22,607 nt of DNA, from NCBI GenBank assembly GCA_000444245.1, contig ATSW01000247.1, positions 1 to 22,607 on the forward strand, given 5' to 3'. Source of the stretch: Botryllus schlosseri (Eukaryota; Chordata; Ascidiacea; Stolidobranchia; Styelidae). Under the pieces are notes generated by a model, which worked only from the letters and a program-made list of their open reading frames with translations, was not told the origin of the DNA and ran no database searches. This document shows, one piece after another, positions 1 through 8,470 of the stretch. Every line of letters starts with the position of its first letter. Positions within the stretch are counted from its first letter, which is position 1. A program made the translations under genes and the position numbers.

Positions 1-415
1 TTGTTGGGAAATTATAGTATGCACGGTGGTCAATTTCGTCACTTTGTTATGATCAAATATCATGTTCCGGTCTGAAAGGCATGTGGTGCTTTTTAAGCAT
101 TTGCATCTTTAGAACGGCCTGTCATAGCGTGTTGATAAGGATATTGCAAATTAGTGAAAAGATCTTGACGCTTATTTGCTGGAAATCAGTCGACTTCATA
201 GAGATAGCCTTGTTAAAACAAATGTTGATATTCGCCATTGAAATATTTTCGACACTGAAATCTGCCATCATGAAGAAGAAACATGCTGACAGATAACGTG
301 ATGGTCCATATCTGAAAGTATCATTATCACGCAAATGTATAGATTTCACGAAATCAAAACGAAGCATACTACTGTATTCTTCACAATGCATTAACATATT
401 TGCTTTTCTGGACTT
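1..415. other. No recognisable gene; AT-rich flank
   Basis: The stretch has stop codons in all frames at short intervals, and its open frames are under about 90 codons. I recognise no protein family, RNA gene or repeat. A minus-strand frame of about 90 codons covers 122-397, but it is rich in Phe, Ile and Met, as expected from AT-rich noise, and has no good splice context. Confidence 0.5.
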
Positions 416-590
416 CTATATTCCTATCGCAAGCGAATTACGACTTTTGACTTTCAGTGGAGTCACATTTTCCTCCAAACATTTATGTGCAGTGAACTCG
501 GGTTCTTCAACGATAGGATATTCGAGGAATCTCATGTCATCCTTTGATTGAGTGATAATGAAAGTATTGCTGTGACAACAACATCCTACA
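416..590 (-). CDS. Possible terminal exon of an unidentified minus-strand gene
   Basis: On the minus strand an open frame of about 57 codons ends at 416. It contains a balanced, exon-like composition with the peptide RFLEYPIVEEPEFTAHKCLE near its middle. Just upstream, reading minus, is an acceptor-like sequence (ttgttgtcacag). I do not recognise the family, and no donor, partner exon or poly(A) signal is visible inside the window. It could be a real 3' exon of a gene that begins elsewhere, a decayed fragment, or chance. The call rests only on composition and the splice-like context. Confidence 0.18.
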
Positions 591-657
591 ACGCCTAAAT
601 TGGGCGTCACGGATCTAGTTTCTTTGTGGGCCTTCATTTGCTTTCATTGGTACATGC

Positions 658-760
658 CAGTGATTCCCAACCTAGGGTCTGACCTCCGTGGGGTCTTTGA
701 CTATTATGTGCGGTCGCGGAGACGACAAGTAATTGCCAATTACACGGCCTTTGGGGAATG
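658..760 (+). mobile_element. Solo hAT-like terminus
   Basis: The sequence beginning CAGTGATTCCCAACCTAGGG matches the general form of hAT ends (CAGTGGTTCCCAACCT followed by a GTCGCGACC-like stretch); CGGTCGCGG follows about 50 bases later. I find no matching inverted end or 8-base target duplication nearby, so this is probably a truncated remnant. The right limit is arbitrary. Confidence 0.35.
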
Positions 761-1032
761 CAAACCTGTCAAACAAGTCGCCACATCAGTTCATGCGTTA
801 TTTTAATGTCCCATCTACTTTAACGTAAAAATGGTGTCTGGGCACCACATTGAAGATTAACGGTCGGGTAGGCTAGGCCAACATAGAAATCAATAGGACG
901 GGAAATTTTCTTTCCAGGAAAGCTACACGTGAGCCGGTATCTGCTAACAGCATACATAAATTGCATATACACGCACACACTCGGCACGGCCAAATAACTT
1001 ATTGATCGTTATTGGCATGTCGTGTGACACAG
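761..1032. other. Unassigned sequence
   Basis: I see no gene or clear repeat. Upstream exons of the candidate gene starting at 1033 could lie here or before it. A donor-like CTACAC|gtgagc occurs near 930, but no convincing coding exon accompanies it. Confidence 0.3.
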
Positions 1033-2823
1033 AATTTCCCGTAGCCCTTTCGGACTGCTTCGATTGGATACACAAAGAAATCGTCCCAAAATACCTATGT
1101 ACGTTGACGATTTCATAATTGCGTTATTGATATTACTGCGAATAAAGTCGCTGGCTTCCCACATACACACACCAGATTTTAATAATCAGAACTCCGAATT
1201 GAGTGTGGGGTGGCAGAACATTTTCAAATGCACAAAAAGATTGGGAACCACGTATGCGGTAGGTATGAATCTTGTATGTGCGCTGTACAGAGGCTACAGG
1301 CTAAATCAGTATATCGAAGCATCTGGTAATGCAAAAGTCAATATAAATGAAATAGATTTCAAAAAATTAACCAACTTTTTTCATCCGCACATGCACAAGA
1401 CATGCGATTTAATGAACAGGTAGAAAAATATTGGCCTGGTTTCATTTTGGAATATAAACAAATTTTAATGGGTGTTGTATATTTCCAGAGGTGTTCAAAG
1501 TAGTCAAGAAAGCTACTCGAGTAGAAGTAGAAGTAGCGACGAAAAAATCTACTCAAGTACGAGTACAAGTACTTCTCTCATATACCACCTAAAACTACTT
1601 GAAGTAGAAGTAGAATTGACTGACTTTAAATCTACTCAAGTAAGTAAGTAGTTTTGAAAACAGTCTTAATTCGTTCGCATGGACTGTCAAAAGCTGCAAA
1701 TTGAGCTATGCGAAAGGTGCGTAGAGCTTGTTTCGTATTGATGCATCCCAAAAGGGAGAAGTGTTCGACAGAATAAGCATTCTTTCGCATCATGGGATGC
1801 AAATTATAGTATTGATATGAAAATGCGATACTAACCCTTTGTTTTCTAAAAGATCCCGTTTTAGATATTATCATGGCATTGCGCCCTACCCCATATTATA
1901 AGACCCCAAGTTTAGGTGAATAGCAATACGGAAAAGTTGTATAGGATACGGTTTCAACACTTTGCGCGATTAGTATACGTTAATAACAAATATTGTAGAT
2001 CGTTAAAATTTATATTTAGTGTAGCTATATTTTCGGAAAATAGAGGCATTTCTACACTTGCTGTTATGCTTCCACGTGTATGTTCTGCAGACAAAAGAAC
2101 TTAAAGTAATCAGAACTCAAGTATGATACTCGGAATTGAAAGTGGAATACAAATACCACTTCTAAAGAGCGGACAATCTATTTCATGTCTTTTGTCCATA
2201 AAGCTTCATAGGTGAACTGTTAAAACAGGTGTAACAGTAAAGAAAGCCGGATTTTCCAGATTACCATGACACATCAGGGGCTGCTAGATTACGATTTGAT
2301 AAGTAATTGCTAGATTGCGAAACGGTACTTTCAAACGTTATGGTGCTGGGCCATATTCACTGTGATGAAATATTTGATATGGGCGACAATGCGCTGTGAG
2401 CGGAACCAGATAATCCGGTACCTAAATTATATTGACTGATGCTTTCGTGAAAACATATTTGTCACTACATAACAAAATTTCTGGGCTTTACTTGACTTTT
2501 ATGAATATTAAACGTTGATATTCCGTGAAAACAACTCCGAAATTCCTCAGGCTATCTTTCGTATCGGGGGATTAAACTACTTCTCCTTGACGAACTGAAA
2601 ATAGATAAGAGTAAGTAAGCAGATCGCAAAATATTACGAATTACAAGTAGAAGTAGGAAAAATCAGATGTACTTGAGTAAGTACAAGCAGTAGAGGAAAA
2701 CTACTTGAGTGCTTCCAAAAAGTAGAAATACTTCGTTACTGACCACCTCTGTATATTTCTCTGTTGCCCCCCTACAGTTTTGGCGATGAAATTTCAACTT
2801 TGTTCAACTTAATACGGCAGTAG
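1033..2823 (+). CDS. Candidate 3' part of an unidentified gene: exons 1033-1419 and 2778-2823
   Basis: An open frame runs from 1028 to 1419 and ends at a good donor, AACAG|gtagaa. At 2777 there is a strong acceptor, a C-rich tract ending cccccctacag. Joining the two in phase gives a codon AG|T and then FGDEISTLFNLIRQ followed by a stop at 2821. The partial product is about 143 residues; I recognise no domain. Residues such as VGWQNIF and FHPHMHKTCDLMN read like ordinary globular protein. The inferred intron (1420-2777) holds a complete hAT element with its target duplication. Removing the element leaves about 84 bases, in line with the short introns of SUCLA2 in this window. The 5' end is unresolved: a possible acceptor is gacacag at 1026-1032, and the first in-frame ATG is at 1097. 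It might still be a chance open frame. Confidence 0.33.
1486..2751. mobile_element. hAT non-autonomous element, CAGAGGTG family, 1266 bp
   Basis: The ends are inverted: the left begins CAGAGGTGTTCA and the right ends with the complement of CAGAGGTGGTCA. Both flanks carry the same 8-base target duplication, TATATTTC (1478-1485 and 2752-2759), which is diagnostic of hAT-type insertion. Subterminal stretches (about 1500-1655 and 2640-2735) are packed with ACTCGAGTA, ACTTGAGTA and AAGTAGAAGTAG words. The middle (about 1660-2640) has no transposase-like frame, so the copy is non-autonomous. The perfect duplication implies a fairly recent insertion. It lies in the inferred intron of the candidate gene at 1033-2823. 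Confidence 0.9.
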
Positions 2824-2840
2824 AACGGTTAGTCTTTAGC

Positions 2841-3061
2841 GTGGAGCATGGAAGCGCGCGTCAAAGATCGTTCATCATTCTTACCTCACAATATGGGGTC
2901 AACAGCATTTCTAAAGATAATATTTTGGATCTCGACGGAAAAGGGTGGCCACGCGAAGATCTCGAAGCCTTATACAAGTGTCACGACTTGATTGTAGCTT
3001 CGCCACCCATACATTGCACCACTTCTACCGTTATCTTAGAGTTGATGAGATTAGGGAAATG
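2841..3061 (+). CDS. Exon-like open frame of unknown identity
   Basis: An open frame begins after an acceptor-like tctttag at 2840 and shows exon-like composition for about 70 codons. It includes LDLDGKGWPREDLEALYKC at roughly residues 30-48, then CHDLIVASPP and IHCTTSTVILELMR. Beyond about 3061 it becomes AT-rich (LIIIDSIYIFDL), suggesting that coding sequence ends before that point. Possible donors are ATT|gtagct near 2995 and a weaker one near 3030. DLDGKG resembles the first half of an EF-hand loop, but position 12 is not acidic, so I do not call one. It sits 18 bases after the stop of the preceding candidate exon and could be an alternative exon, a separate gene or decayed sequence. Confidence 0.25.
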
Positions 3062-3320
3062 CCTACATTTGATAATAATTGATTCGATATATATATTCGA
3101 CTTGAAGTTTTCTTCACTGACGCAGTGAATCTTCTTAATTTCTTCAAGCCTAACGGCCTCTAGGTATATTTATTGTTGAATATTTGTGAATGTCACATTC
3201 GGTGAGATTACTTTTATCAGCAAGTGCGGTATAGACCAGGCGTTCCCAACCTGTGGGTCGTTGGACCCACGTGTCATACACCCTTTTCAGAGAGGTTGCA
3301 AAAAAAAATTGAAATCATGT

Positions 3321-3493
3321 TTCTCCCCACTATATAACAAAAATATTTTTAAAAAAATACTATTTCAGCAATAAGCTACTTTACCTGATCTTGATCGAGT
3401 TTACTTTCTTTGTTTTACAAAACTAAGCAATTCGCACCCTAATCTTAATGAAGTTCTCGTCCATTTGCGTTGTCATTACAATTAAGATATGGT
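3321..3493 (+). repeat. Direct repeat A, first copy (partner 4799-4965)
   Basis: The block runs from ctccccactatataaca to caattaagatatggt and recurs in the same orientation at 4799-4965 with scattered substitutions and small indels. The shared stretch includes the run ctactttacctgatcttga and tttgttttacaaaactaag. It is part of the hAT-like element at 3237-5159. Confidence 0.85.
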
Positions 3494-4460
3494 GGGTGAA
3501 TGTGGGTTTTCAGCAATATTTCTTCTGTGATATTCAATATATCATGGGGCTTGCTCTTGCCACCACTAATTAACCAGTGATTAAAACATTGTCAGAGCTA
3601 AAGCAAGCTCAACCATCACACTAATTGAATATTTATTGGATTCATGTACTATCATTTTATTGTGTGTTGTATTTATATCATTCTAACACTCTACTCTATA
3701 AACCATTGTTATATAAACCTTTGTTATTTAAAATAAATTGTTTTAATTTTATAAAAAGGGTTAAAAACGGGGACGTTGGCTTTTCAGAATTTTTAAAGGG
3801 GGTCAGGATAGAAAAAAAGGTTGTATTTGCTGCCATTTTCGAGATTATATTATCCATATGACATCCTATACGATAGAGAGTACAGTGTGCCTAATTCCCC
3901 ATAAACGGATACGTAGCCCTGCTACATAGTCATATTTCTGATGATATAATGTACAACACGACTCAAATTCATATATGTAAGCCTGCGAAAGATCATTTGA
4001 TTACACGGATACAAATCGGCTATTGATTATATGATATGATTCCGAGTCGCAAGAGTCGATTTATTCTGAAATACCGACTACCACAATTCGTCGCCCGGCC
4101 CATGCCACTGTACGCATAGAAAGATACCGCTTCTCTGATGAATTTACAATATGGAAGCCACGAAACCTCGGAAGCTCGTATTACAGCATCGACAATATGA
4201 AGTAAAATTCCCGGCATGTTCAAATTTCCATCCCTAGGTGTCGACAGGAAGCAGTCTCACAAAAAGAACACCACAGTTGTGATTGATAAATACATGGCTC
4301 ATGTTAACTGGAGACAAGTCACCAGCATATGTATATTTTACAATGAATGTTGTTGCAGTAGGCTACTCCACTCGGAATCGCATCAGTATGGTATTTGATT
4401 TCACAACCTTTGGTCATTACCGGGATATGGCGAATTCGGCTATACATAACAACGCAAATA

Positions 4461-4580
4461 AAACGCGTGACTTGGGCCTACATACAAAAGGAAATAGGTA
4501 ACATCACATCCGTCGTGTATAGGGGGTTTCCATGTAGTCAATGCAAAATAAATATGTAATCTTATGATGTTCAAACTGTT
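4461..4580 (+). repeat. Direct repeat B, first copy (partner 4679-4800)
   Basis: The block starts aaacgcgtgactt and ends ttcaaactgtt. It is repeated 218 bases downstream with about 85% identity by eye. Both copies contain gaaataggta and cagtcaatgca or its near match. Confidence 0.8.
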
Positions 4581-4599
4581 CAAGATTTCGTTGAAACTT

Positions 4600-4678
4600 G
4601 AAAGAAAAATAAGCTCTCGTGCAACACAATGGAATAGGCCTATTAAGCAAAACTTGACGGAATCTGGCTAGTCATTGG
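4600..4678 (+). repeat. Direct repeat C, first copy (partner 4973-5045)
   Basis: The block carries agctctcgtgcaacacaatgg and ends ggctagtcattgg. A diverged copy at 4973-5045 has agctctcgagcaacacaatgg and the same end. The order on the plus strand is A ... B C B' A' C'. This fits a tandem duplication of a B-A-C unit followed by loss of A from the first unit. Confidence 0.75.
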
Positions 4679-5045
4679 AAACGCGTGACTTAAGCCTATA
4701 CTTACGAAAGGAAATAGGTATCATCACATCCGACATGTATAGGGGATTTCCTTGCAGTCAATGCAATATAAATATGTGATCTCCTGATGTTCAAACTGTT
4801 CTCCCCACTATATAGCAAAAATATTAAAAAAAAACTCTTTCAGCAATAAGCTACTTTACCTGATCTTGAGTTTACTTTCTTTGTTTTACAAAACTAAGCA
4901 ATTCGCACCCTAATATTAATGAAAGTTTTCGTCCATTTCTGTTGTCATTACAATTAAGATATGGTCGTGATCGAATGAAAAACGAGCTCTCGAGCAACAC
5001 AATGGAATATCAAGCAAAAGCTGACAGAATGTGGCTAGTCATTGG
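4679..5045 (+). repeat. Second unit of the repeat: B' (4679-4800), A' (4799-4965), C' (4973-5045)
   Basis: This segment holds the second copies of blocks B, A and C in contiguous order. It keeps the A block that is missing between B and C in the preceding unit, so it looks like the more complete version of the duplicated unit. Confidence 0.7.
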
Positions 5046-5239
5046 CAACAGCTCAGAACACTGTAACCAGAACCGGATCCATAAATATGGGGGAGGGGGC
5101 GAAAATTTGTGTCGAGATGGATAAGGGGGCGATGAGTCGAAAAAGGTTGGGAGCCTCTGTTCTAAATGAATACTAGTCACTCTTTGGGATTACGGGACCA
5201 CGGCCTAACATATCGATCTCGCATTCCGCCACATGCCAT

Positions 5240-5556
5240 CTCATTTTTTCGCTTGCCTTTTATATTCTTTGCTTTACTTTTCATTCAGCGTGCATGCCTC
5301 TTCTCGACTTCACCTCTAGGCCACGGCGAGTGTCTGATTTCAGTTCAGTTCAGTTCGATTTATTAACAATTTTTATCAGTTCAATAAACCACAAAAACTA
5401 CGATACAATGAAAAGATAGGAAGGTGTCGAAACGACTTGGAGTAGTCTTTGAAATCAGACACCCGCATCGGCCTACGCGATCGTAAAGAGGAGGCATGCA
5501 CACTCAATGAAAAGTAAAAGAAGGTATATAGTAAAGAAAAGCAAGCGACAAAAATG
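5240..5556. repeat. Foldback: inverted repeat with arms of about 105 bases
   Basis: The left arm (about 5240-5342) contains cgcttgccttttatattctt, gtgcatgcctcttctc and gtgtctgatttc. The right arm (5451-5556) is its imperfect reverse complement, with gaaatcagacac, gaggcatgcacac and aaagaaaagcaagcg. The 108-base spacer begins with tandem cagtt units and contains cgatttattaac. Transcribed, it would form a long imperfect hairpin. I see no target duplication. It may be a foldback transposon, or two copies of one repeat inserted head to head. Confidence 0.8.
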
Positions 5557-5844
5557 GGGTTTGAAGTTTGGTTTATCACCCTATGGGGGCCCAAGCCTAA
5601 CTTTTGAAGAAGACCTGACAAAGTACTGTTGGCCTATATTGGTGTTACAATAGTTCCGCGAAGTAAATTCCGGACGCTCTTTAGCTCCGACTAGCGGATT
5701 TAAAATTGAGGTATAACAATCATTCTGTCAATAAAACGTTAAACTAGCAAAGCATTGCCCATCGACTGTATACAGGAATCGAGTGGAACAAAGGTCATGA
5801 ATTTTGCCATCTGTAATGTGAGCTCTGGTGATTGCTACTTGCTA
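5557..5844. other. No gene or repeat recognised
   Basis: Short spacer between the foldback and a possible hAT remnant. I see no open frame of note, no RNA gene and no repeat. Confidence 0.4.
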
Positions 5845-6015
5845 GGGTCTGCAATGGATTTATTCACGGACCGGATGAAATCGTCTGGCGGGCCGTGTCA
5901 GGCCTGCTGTCGGGATTCTGTTTGACAGCCCTGATATACTGTAAGGTCGGTGCGGCTATCTGGTCGTGTGTTTTAACCAGGTCCGAAACAACATTTTCAG
6001 CCGCCTTCCGTCCCC
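5845..6015. mobile_element. Possible hAT-derived remnant
   Basis: TAGGGTCTGCAATGGATTTA followed by GGACCGGATG and GCGGGCCGTG resembles the CAGGGGTCTGCAACCT...GCGGGCCGGATG start of many hAT elements. The piece is also more GC-rich than its surroundings. No opposite end or target duplication was found. Confidence 0.3.
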
Positions 6016-6144
6016 AAAAGCACTGATCTTGGGCCCACCATAGGGTAATCGATGTAACTTCTTGGGCATTACCTGTATGCATATTGTTGTCAAATTTTAT
6101 GAATGAATTCTGTCAATTTATTTTTCCATAATATAGGCTACTAT

Positions 6145-7051
6145 CAGTGGTGGCTTTTGGGGTGGGCGAGGTGGGCGGTCGCCCGGGGCCCCCCTGATCG
6201 AAGCCCCCCCCCCCTATTTGGATTTTGCGCTTTTTTCAAGGAGAATGACGAAGAAAATAAACATGGAAATCCGTGCACCAAGCAAGAATATGATTCCGTA
6301 CAACAGGGTTGTAACAAAGTAACAAAGCTCCGAGTCACAAGTCAATCTCACTTTTATATTTTTGACTCGAGTCAAGTCGAGTCATTTTCAATTCCCGCCG
6401 AGTCAAGTCCGAGTCCAAGTCAGCGAACAGAGGATCGAGTCTGAGTCATGGTATTATGACTCGAGTCCGAGTCCACGTCATTGTGTTGACTGCTCAGTTT
6501 CCCAGTTGAAGTCATCCTAAACCCACTTTTTATAACTCTGTATGGTGATATTGAATGGTTCGCATTTATAATATAGCAATTTTCCTCACTTTTAGCATGC
6601 AGTTTCTGGTACCATTTTCAAGCACCAGTACCAACAAACGAAATCGCAATAGTGCGTTGGCTTCGAAATTACAATGAAATGTCGGTCTTGGCCGTCTGAA
6701 TCTCGAGTCAATGACTTGCTTCGAGTCATGCGCAATGACTCGAGTCCAAGTCGAGTCAATACACGGATTGACTCGAGTCGAGTCGAGTCATTTCCATATT
6801 TTAAGAAAATGACTCGAGTCGAGTCATCCGAAAATCGTGACTCGAGTCGGACTCGAGTCGAGTCATGACTCGAGTCATTACAACCCTGCCGTACAGATGT
6901 GTCAATCATCATCAAATCACTGCATTTGTTAGAGAAGTCCCGTATCCCGATAATCATCACGTCTCTGCATGCGATAGAATTACATAGTTTTGATGTAGTC
7001 TATCCTTGCACACATGTAAAATAGACATGGCCGTTCGTAGGGCCACCACTG
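6145..7051. mobile_element. hAT non-autonomous element, CAGTGGTGGC family, interrupted
   Basis: The termini CAGTGGTGGC and GCCACCACTG form a perfect 10-base inverted repeat. Both flanks carry the identical 8-base target duplication GCTACTAT (6137-6144 and 7052-7059). The left end continues into a G/C-rich tract (6160-6215). The 907-base span includes a second hAT element at 6304-6888; without it and its duplicated site the host copy is about 314 bases. No transposase frame is present. Confidence 0.92.
6304..6888. mobile_element. hAT non-autonomous element, CAGGGTTGTAA family, nested copy
   Basis: The ends CAGGGTTGTAA and TTACAACCCTG are an 11-base perfect inverted repeat. The flanks are CCGTACAA (6296-6303) and CCGTACAG (6889-6896), an 8-base target duplication with one difference. 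Both arms are filled with GAGTC and GACTCGAGTC words: about 6335-6480 on the left and 6700-6880 on the right. The centre (about 6500-6695) matches the copy at 19041-19525, for example in acaatgaaatgtc and cttggccgtc. The element sits inside the one at 6145-7051, so it inserted later. Confidence 0.93.
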
Positions 7052-7084
7052 GCTACTATAAAATGGACCAGCAGGTTGCACATC

Positions 7085-7280
7085 CAGTGATTTCCAATCT
7101 TTTGTAGTCGCGACCTCATTTCGAACTTGGAAATGTTCCGTGGCCCAACTCAAAACTTCATAAACTCATTATTAAAGCATTTCAGCTTGCCGAAACTTAC
7201 TCACGGTATATTTTGGAAGCTGATTACGCCCAACATCTTCGCGATCCCAAGGCAAACGACCCCAAGATTTGGAACCACTG
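7085..7280. mobile_element. Short hAT-like element (MITE), 196 bp
   Basis: The left end reads CAGTGATTTCCAATCTTTTG and the right end, on the minus strand, CAGTGGTTCCAAATCTTGGG. Both are followed by GTCG. The two ends match at about three quarters of the first 24 positions. The flanking 8-mers (TGCACATC and GCTGTGAC) do not match, so the target duplication has decayed or one end is slightly displaced. Confidence 0.65.
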
Positions 7281-8203
7281 GCTGTGACTGAAGCATCCAA
7301 TCGGCCTTAGCCAACTCTAAGAATATACTGTTAGCTTATAATTGCGATTACAATTAGACTTATTTCAGTAAATTATGGTTATGCATTTTGTGGTGTATTG
7401 AACTGATGATGCTGATAAACCAATGATGATGATGATGATTATGGCTCAATTCCTCCAGAACATTTTGCAGTCACCTCGGCTATGGTTGAGTAATTCTAAC
7501 CGGTTACAACGACGTCATGATTTGTTTTTAGGCAGGGATAATTTGAGACAGCGTTCTTGTCACTTGGCTTTATTCCAAGGTCGTTCCTTAGTGGAAGATA
7601 ACAAGGTGATGCCCTAGTTGAAGCAGTTGTAAGTTTTGCCGTAATCATCGATTGTCGTTGGCGTAATCGGCGTACGGTTGTGTTAGATGAGATGACTATC
7701 GTTTGTAATACCGCACGAACCAAGTCATGGACCATGGTTGAGGTTGAGTCATCAGTCAGACTCGTATAATCAGTACGGTAACGCTAATTCTGTCTCTCAA
7801 CTGAATGCCCGCACCGGCAATAACTGTTACCCGTTACAAGACGCCCTTTATATGCACAAGTCTACGGTTTTATCAGATTGATGGTCAGTCGGTCACTGTA
7901 ATTGGCATATTTCATGCTAATTATTGCATGTATCACACCCACACACATCACAGTGAAATTTAAATATGATTGGTAGCCGATAACGAGAGGAATCCGGACT
8001 GAACATACATAATTTCGTCATCCATTCGCCAAGATGCACAACATCCGTTGACGTTGTGTGTTTCAGCGTGTTTTTGAAAAATAAAATGATGTCCAATATT
8101 GTGACAGTAGCAAAGGCGCCCAACTGCTGTGAATGGGACGTTGGGGCCCAAGTTTAATTTTTGTAATGACTTTCTAAAGCTGCAGTAATTTTGTATTAAT
8201 CAG
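7281..8203. other. Upstream region of ODF2; no gene seen
   Basis: Open frames are short and none shows exon-like composition with splice sites. A short ATG microsatellite occurs at 7422-7439. The region may hold the ODF2 promoter or a 5' UTR intron. I looked for a ciliary RFX X-box (GTNRCC-spacer-RGYAAC) and saw no convincing match. Confidence 0.45.
7422..7439 (+). repeat. ATG trinucleotide microsatellite
   Basis: Six consecutive atg units, preceded by an imperfect gatgatgctgat stretch from 7404. Confidence 0.8.
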
Positions 8204-8293
8204 GATGAAAGCAGTTGAAAAGATATCCAGTATATAACTTCTGGTTCTTGATGAAAGCAGTTGAACAAATATCCATTACCACTTCTGGTTCTT
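8204..8293 (+). repeat. Two-copy tandem duplication, about 45 bp units
   Basis: The unit from gatgaaagcagttga to cttctggttctt occurs at 8204-8249 and again directly at 8250-8293, with a few differences in the middle. It lies about 180 bases upstream of the ODF2 start codon. Confidence 0.85.
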
Positions 8294-8470
8294 CAAGACA
8301 CAGGTTAAACCTTTCCATTGGTTCTGCAGTTATTTTGTTAGCAGCTGTGCCTAATACCGTTGTCGTTTCCGGGATTCTGTTAGATTCACCCAATCTTGAA
8401 TAATATTTTTAAATAGCTGCTACAGACACCTCGCCGAAGTTCTGGCTCGTCAGACCGTGTCTCTTCTATA

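Larger units (their letters stand above)
3237..5159. mobile_element. Probable hAT-like element with internal duplications
   Basis: The left end begins CAGGCGTTCCCAACCTGTGG. The right end, read on the minus strand, begins CAGAGGCTCCCAACCTTTTT. They share a CTCCCAACCT-type core and a following GTCG. The adjoining 8-mers (GTATAGAC and TTCTAAAT) do not match convincingly, so the two ends may belong to different insertions. The interior is built from repeated blocks, listed separately. No transposase frame is visible. Either this is one old non-autonomous element or a composite of several. Confidence 0.5.

Noticed and set aside
1097-1111. MYVDD near the start of the candidate exon at 1033, similar to a reverse-transcriptase YxDD box
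   Set aside because: The surrounding residues do not match any reverse-transcriptase block, and no other domain of such an element is nearby. A four-residue match is expected by chance.
2848-2995. Alternative ATG-initiated frame starting at 2848
   Set aside because: It is open for 47 codons, but its composition (SSFLPHNMGSTAFLK) is less protein-like than the overlapping frame, and it has no splice support.
6335-6880. GAGTC arrays as a satellite, CRISPR array or regulatory cluster
   Set aside because: Spacing is irregular, no unique spacers exist, and the arrays are bounded by hAT inverted repeats and a target duplication.
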